Below are positions 6,642-7,343 of a stretch of DNA of 7,343 nucleotides, in pieces. The notes under the pieces are model-generated. The model saw nothing but the letters and a program-made list of their open reading frames with translations, made no database searches and was not told the DNA's origin. Source of the DNA: Bacteroidia bacterium. Lineage in GTDB: Bacteria > Bacteroidota > Bacteroidia > Bacteroidales > Dysgonomonadaceae. Every line of letters starts with the position of its first letter. Position 1 is the stretch's first letter. Location: positions 1-7,343 of the forward strand of contig JAUNRY010000107.1 of assembly GCA_030539475.1 (NCBI GenBank). Reading direction: 5' to 3'. The translations under genes and the position numbers were made by a program.

Positions 6642-6815
6642 ATGACTACAACGAAAAAAAATAGCTGTACAGAAAAAGAGAAAGAGCTTGCCGGAGAAAA
6701 AAACGCCGAAAAAGCTCCAAAAGAGCCTAAAAAAGAGATATCCAAATTGTGGCAAGCCGTACTCAGAAACAGGGGTACCGGCAAAATATTGGACATGAAA
6801 GCAGTTATGAAATAA
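6642..6815 (+). CDS. Small charged protein, putative antitoxin of the PIN toxin
   Basis: A 57-residue protein I do not recognise. Residues 1-35 are low complexity and strongly charged; the whole protein has 13 lysines and 7 glutamates. Residues 36-57 are more ordered in composition, with a tryptophan (LWQAVL), an RNRGTGK turn and an ILDMKAVMK tail. The frame opens at an ATG at 6591, but that codon lies inside the promoter spacer, so the ATG at 6642, which has a normal leader, is chosen. It ends 11 bases before the PIN gene on the same strand, the order and spacing expected for an antitoxin placed before its VapC-type toxin. That position is the only reason for the antitoxin call. No AbrB, RHH, Phd/YefM or helix-turn-helix fold is apparent, so if it autoregulates the DNA-binding part is not obvious. 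The C-terminal segment is the likely toxin-binding part, by inference. Confidence 0.6.
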   Translation: MTTTKKNSCTEKEKELAGEKNAEKAPKEPKKEISKLWQAVLRNRGTGKILDMKAVMK

Positions 6816-6826
6816 TTTATGGAAGA

Positions 6827-7237
6827 ATGAGGTATTTAATTGATACCAACATACTGGTTTTTTGGCTTGCTGGAGAAGACTTCATTGATAGAGATATAGA
6901 AGATATTTTTAGCGATGGCAATAATGTTATATACATAAGTTCTCTCTCGATTTTTGAAACGCTTAATCTGTTTCATAATCAGAGAATTAAAACCAAATAC
7001 AAAACCATAGAACAACTGCTGGATGCCATCACTAACGAATATTACCTTCAAGTTTTACACACCAAAAGCGAGCACATAAACACGTATGCCCATTTACCGT
7101 TGGTGAAAAATCACAACGATCCTGTGGACAAAATCATCATTTCGCAGGCAATTACCGAAAAAATGCCTCTTATCAGTTCCGATACCAAATTCAAAGAATA
7201 TCCTCGCTTGGATTTTATTTTCAACCGAAAGAGTTGA
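6827..7237 (+). CDS. VapC-like PIN-domain toxin (probable ribonuclease)
   Basis: A 136-residue protein that is almost entirely a PIN domain. Acidic active-site residues are visible in the usual order: Asp6 in MRYLIDTNIL, Glu44 in SLSIFETLNL, Asp98 and Asp101 in NHNDPVDKIIISQA, and Asp119 in LISSDTKFKEY. The HNDPxD and SSDTKF blocks match the VapC-like PIN group common in toxin-antitoxin pairs. PIN toxins of this type are Mg2+-dependent ribonucleases that stop growth by cutting specific RNAs; the RNA target here is unknown. The frame is open from 6749, but the ATG at 6827 is chosen because it begins right at the PIN beta-strand, follows a GGAAG stretch, and avoids overlapping the upstream gene. 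It is convergent with the partial GDPD gene, the stop codons lying 25 bases apart. Its DNA is AT-rich compared with nadE. The active site appears intact. Confidence 0.88.
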   Translation: MRYLIDTNILVFWLAGEDFIDRDIEDIFSDGNNVIYISSLSIFETLNLFHNQRIKTKYKTIEQLLDAITNEYYLQVLHTKSEHINTYAHLPLVKNHNDPVDKIIISQAITEKMPLISSDTKFKEYPRLDFIFNRKS

Positions 7238-7262
7238 GCCTGCTTTGCCTTATCCCCCCGCT

Positions 7263-7343
7263 TTAGTTTTTCAGTCCCTGCCTTCTCAAAAAGTCCGTTA
7301 ATTCTTTTATCCGGTCGGTTTGAATAATGTTTACGTTGTTTTT
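7263..7343 (-). CDS. C-terminal end of a second GDPD-family gene (partial)
   Basis: From the right edge the minus strand encodes 26 residues and a TAA stop at 7265-7263. The peptide includes VNIIQTDRIKEL, then DFLRRQGLKN. It aligns without gaps to the last residues of the complete GDPD at 5489-6421 (ANVIQTDYTREL, EYLRSRGLHK), sharing the IQTD strand and the final helix. This is the closing strand and helix of the GDPD barrel. The catalytic part is outside the window, so whether the gene is intact cannot be judged. With the neighbouring gene it forms a same-strand paralogous pair interrupted by the plus-strand toxin-antitoxin-like unit. Confidence 0.8.
   Translation of the reverse strand, partial: KNNVNIIQTDRIKELTDFLRRQGLKN

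Noticed and set aside
6749..6826. Upstream extension of the PIN toxin
   Set aside because: The extra 26 residues overlap the small upstream gene in another frame, carry no PIN homology, and the ATG at 6827 sits exactly at the domain start.
7238..7262. Shared terminator between the PIN toxin and the partial GDPD gene
   Set aside because: The 25-base convergent gap contains a run of C but no inverted repeat that I could pair.

Overview
The window looks like chromosomal DNA of a Bacteroidota bacterium. The main reasons are several upstream boxes matching the phylum's -7 consensus TAnnTTTG (best case TTTG-N19-TATGTTTG at 6583-6613), AT-rich ribosome-binding regions without a strong Shine-Dalgarno, and a protein set typical of the phylum: a two-domain glutamine-dependent NAD+ synthetase, a YhcG/DUF1016 nuclease, a transglutaminase lipoprotein and secreted GDPD enzymes. 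Genus cannot be read from the sequence.

Layout. All but two genes lie on the minus strand. From the right edge leftward (the direction of minus-strand transcription): the C-terminal end of a GDPD-family gene (7263-7343, cut by the window); a plus-strand two-gene unit, a small charged protein (6642-6815) and a VapC-like PIN toxin (6827-7237), inserted head-on against the minus-strand genes; a full secreted GDPD-family phosphodiesterase (5489-6421) closed by a strong terminator (5424-5462); a two-gene operon of a HAD phosphatase (4659-5402) and a transglutaminase-like lipoprotein (3220-4653), 5 bases apart; a YhcG-family PD-(D/E)XK nuclease (2107-3132); nadE (108-2045); and at the left edge the first 12 codons of a gene that resembles the start of an ORF6N-domain protein (1-37).

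How it fits together. NadE makes NAD+ in the cytoplasm. The HAD enzyme is cytoplasmic, while the lipoprotein and the GDPD proteins are exported. No shared pathway is visible, so most of this is a string of short independent transcription units. The accessory parts are the PIN toxin pair and the YhcG nuclease, both visibly richer in A+T than the housekeeping genes, and possibly the ORF6N-like gene.

Most interesting points: two copies of the same 25-base palindrome (ATTTGTGA-N9-TCACAAAT), both in the YhcG gene, one mid-gene and one over its stop codon; a toxin-antitoxin-like unit wedged between two GDPD paralogues, with an unrecognised 57-residue putative antitoxin; and a promoter abutting and partly overlapping a terminator, which would give the HAD gene an almost leaderless mRNA. 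No CRISPR array, tRNA, rRNA or insertion sequence was seen, and no stretch above 300 bases lacks a gene; the longest gap is 6422-6641.
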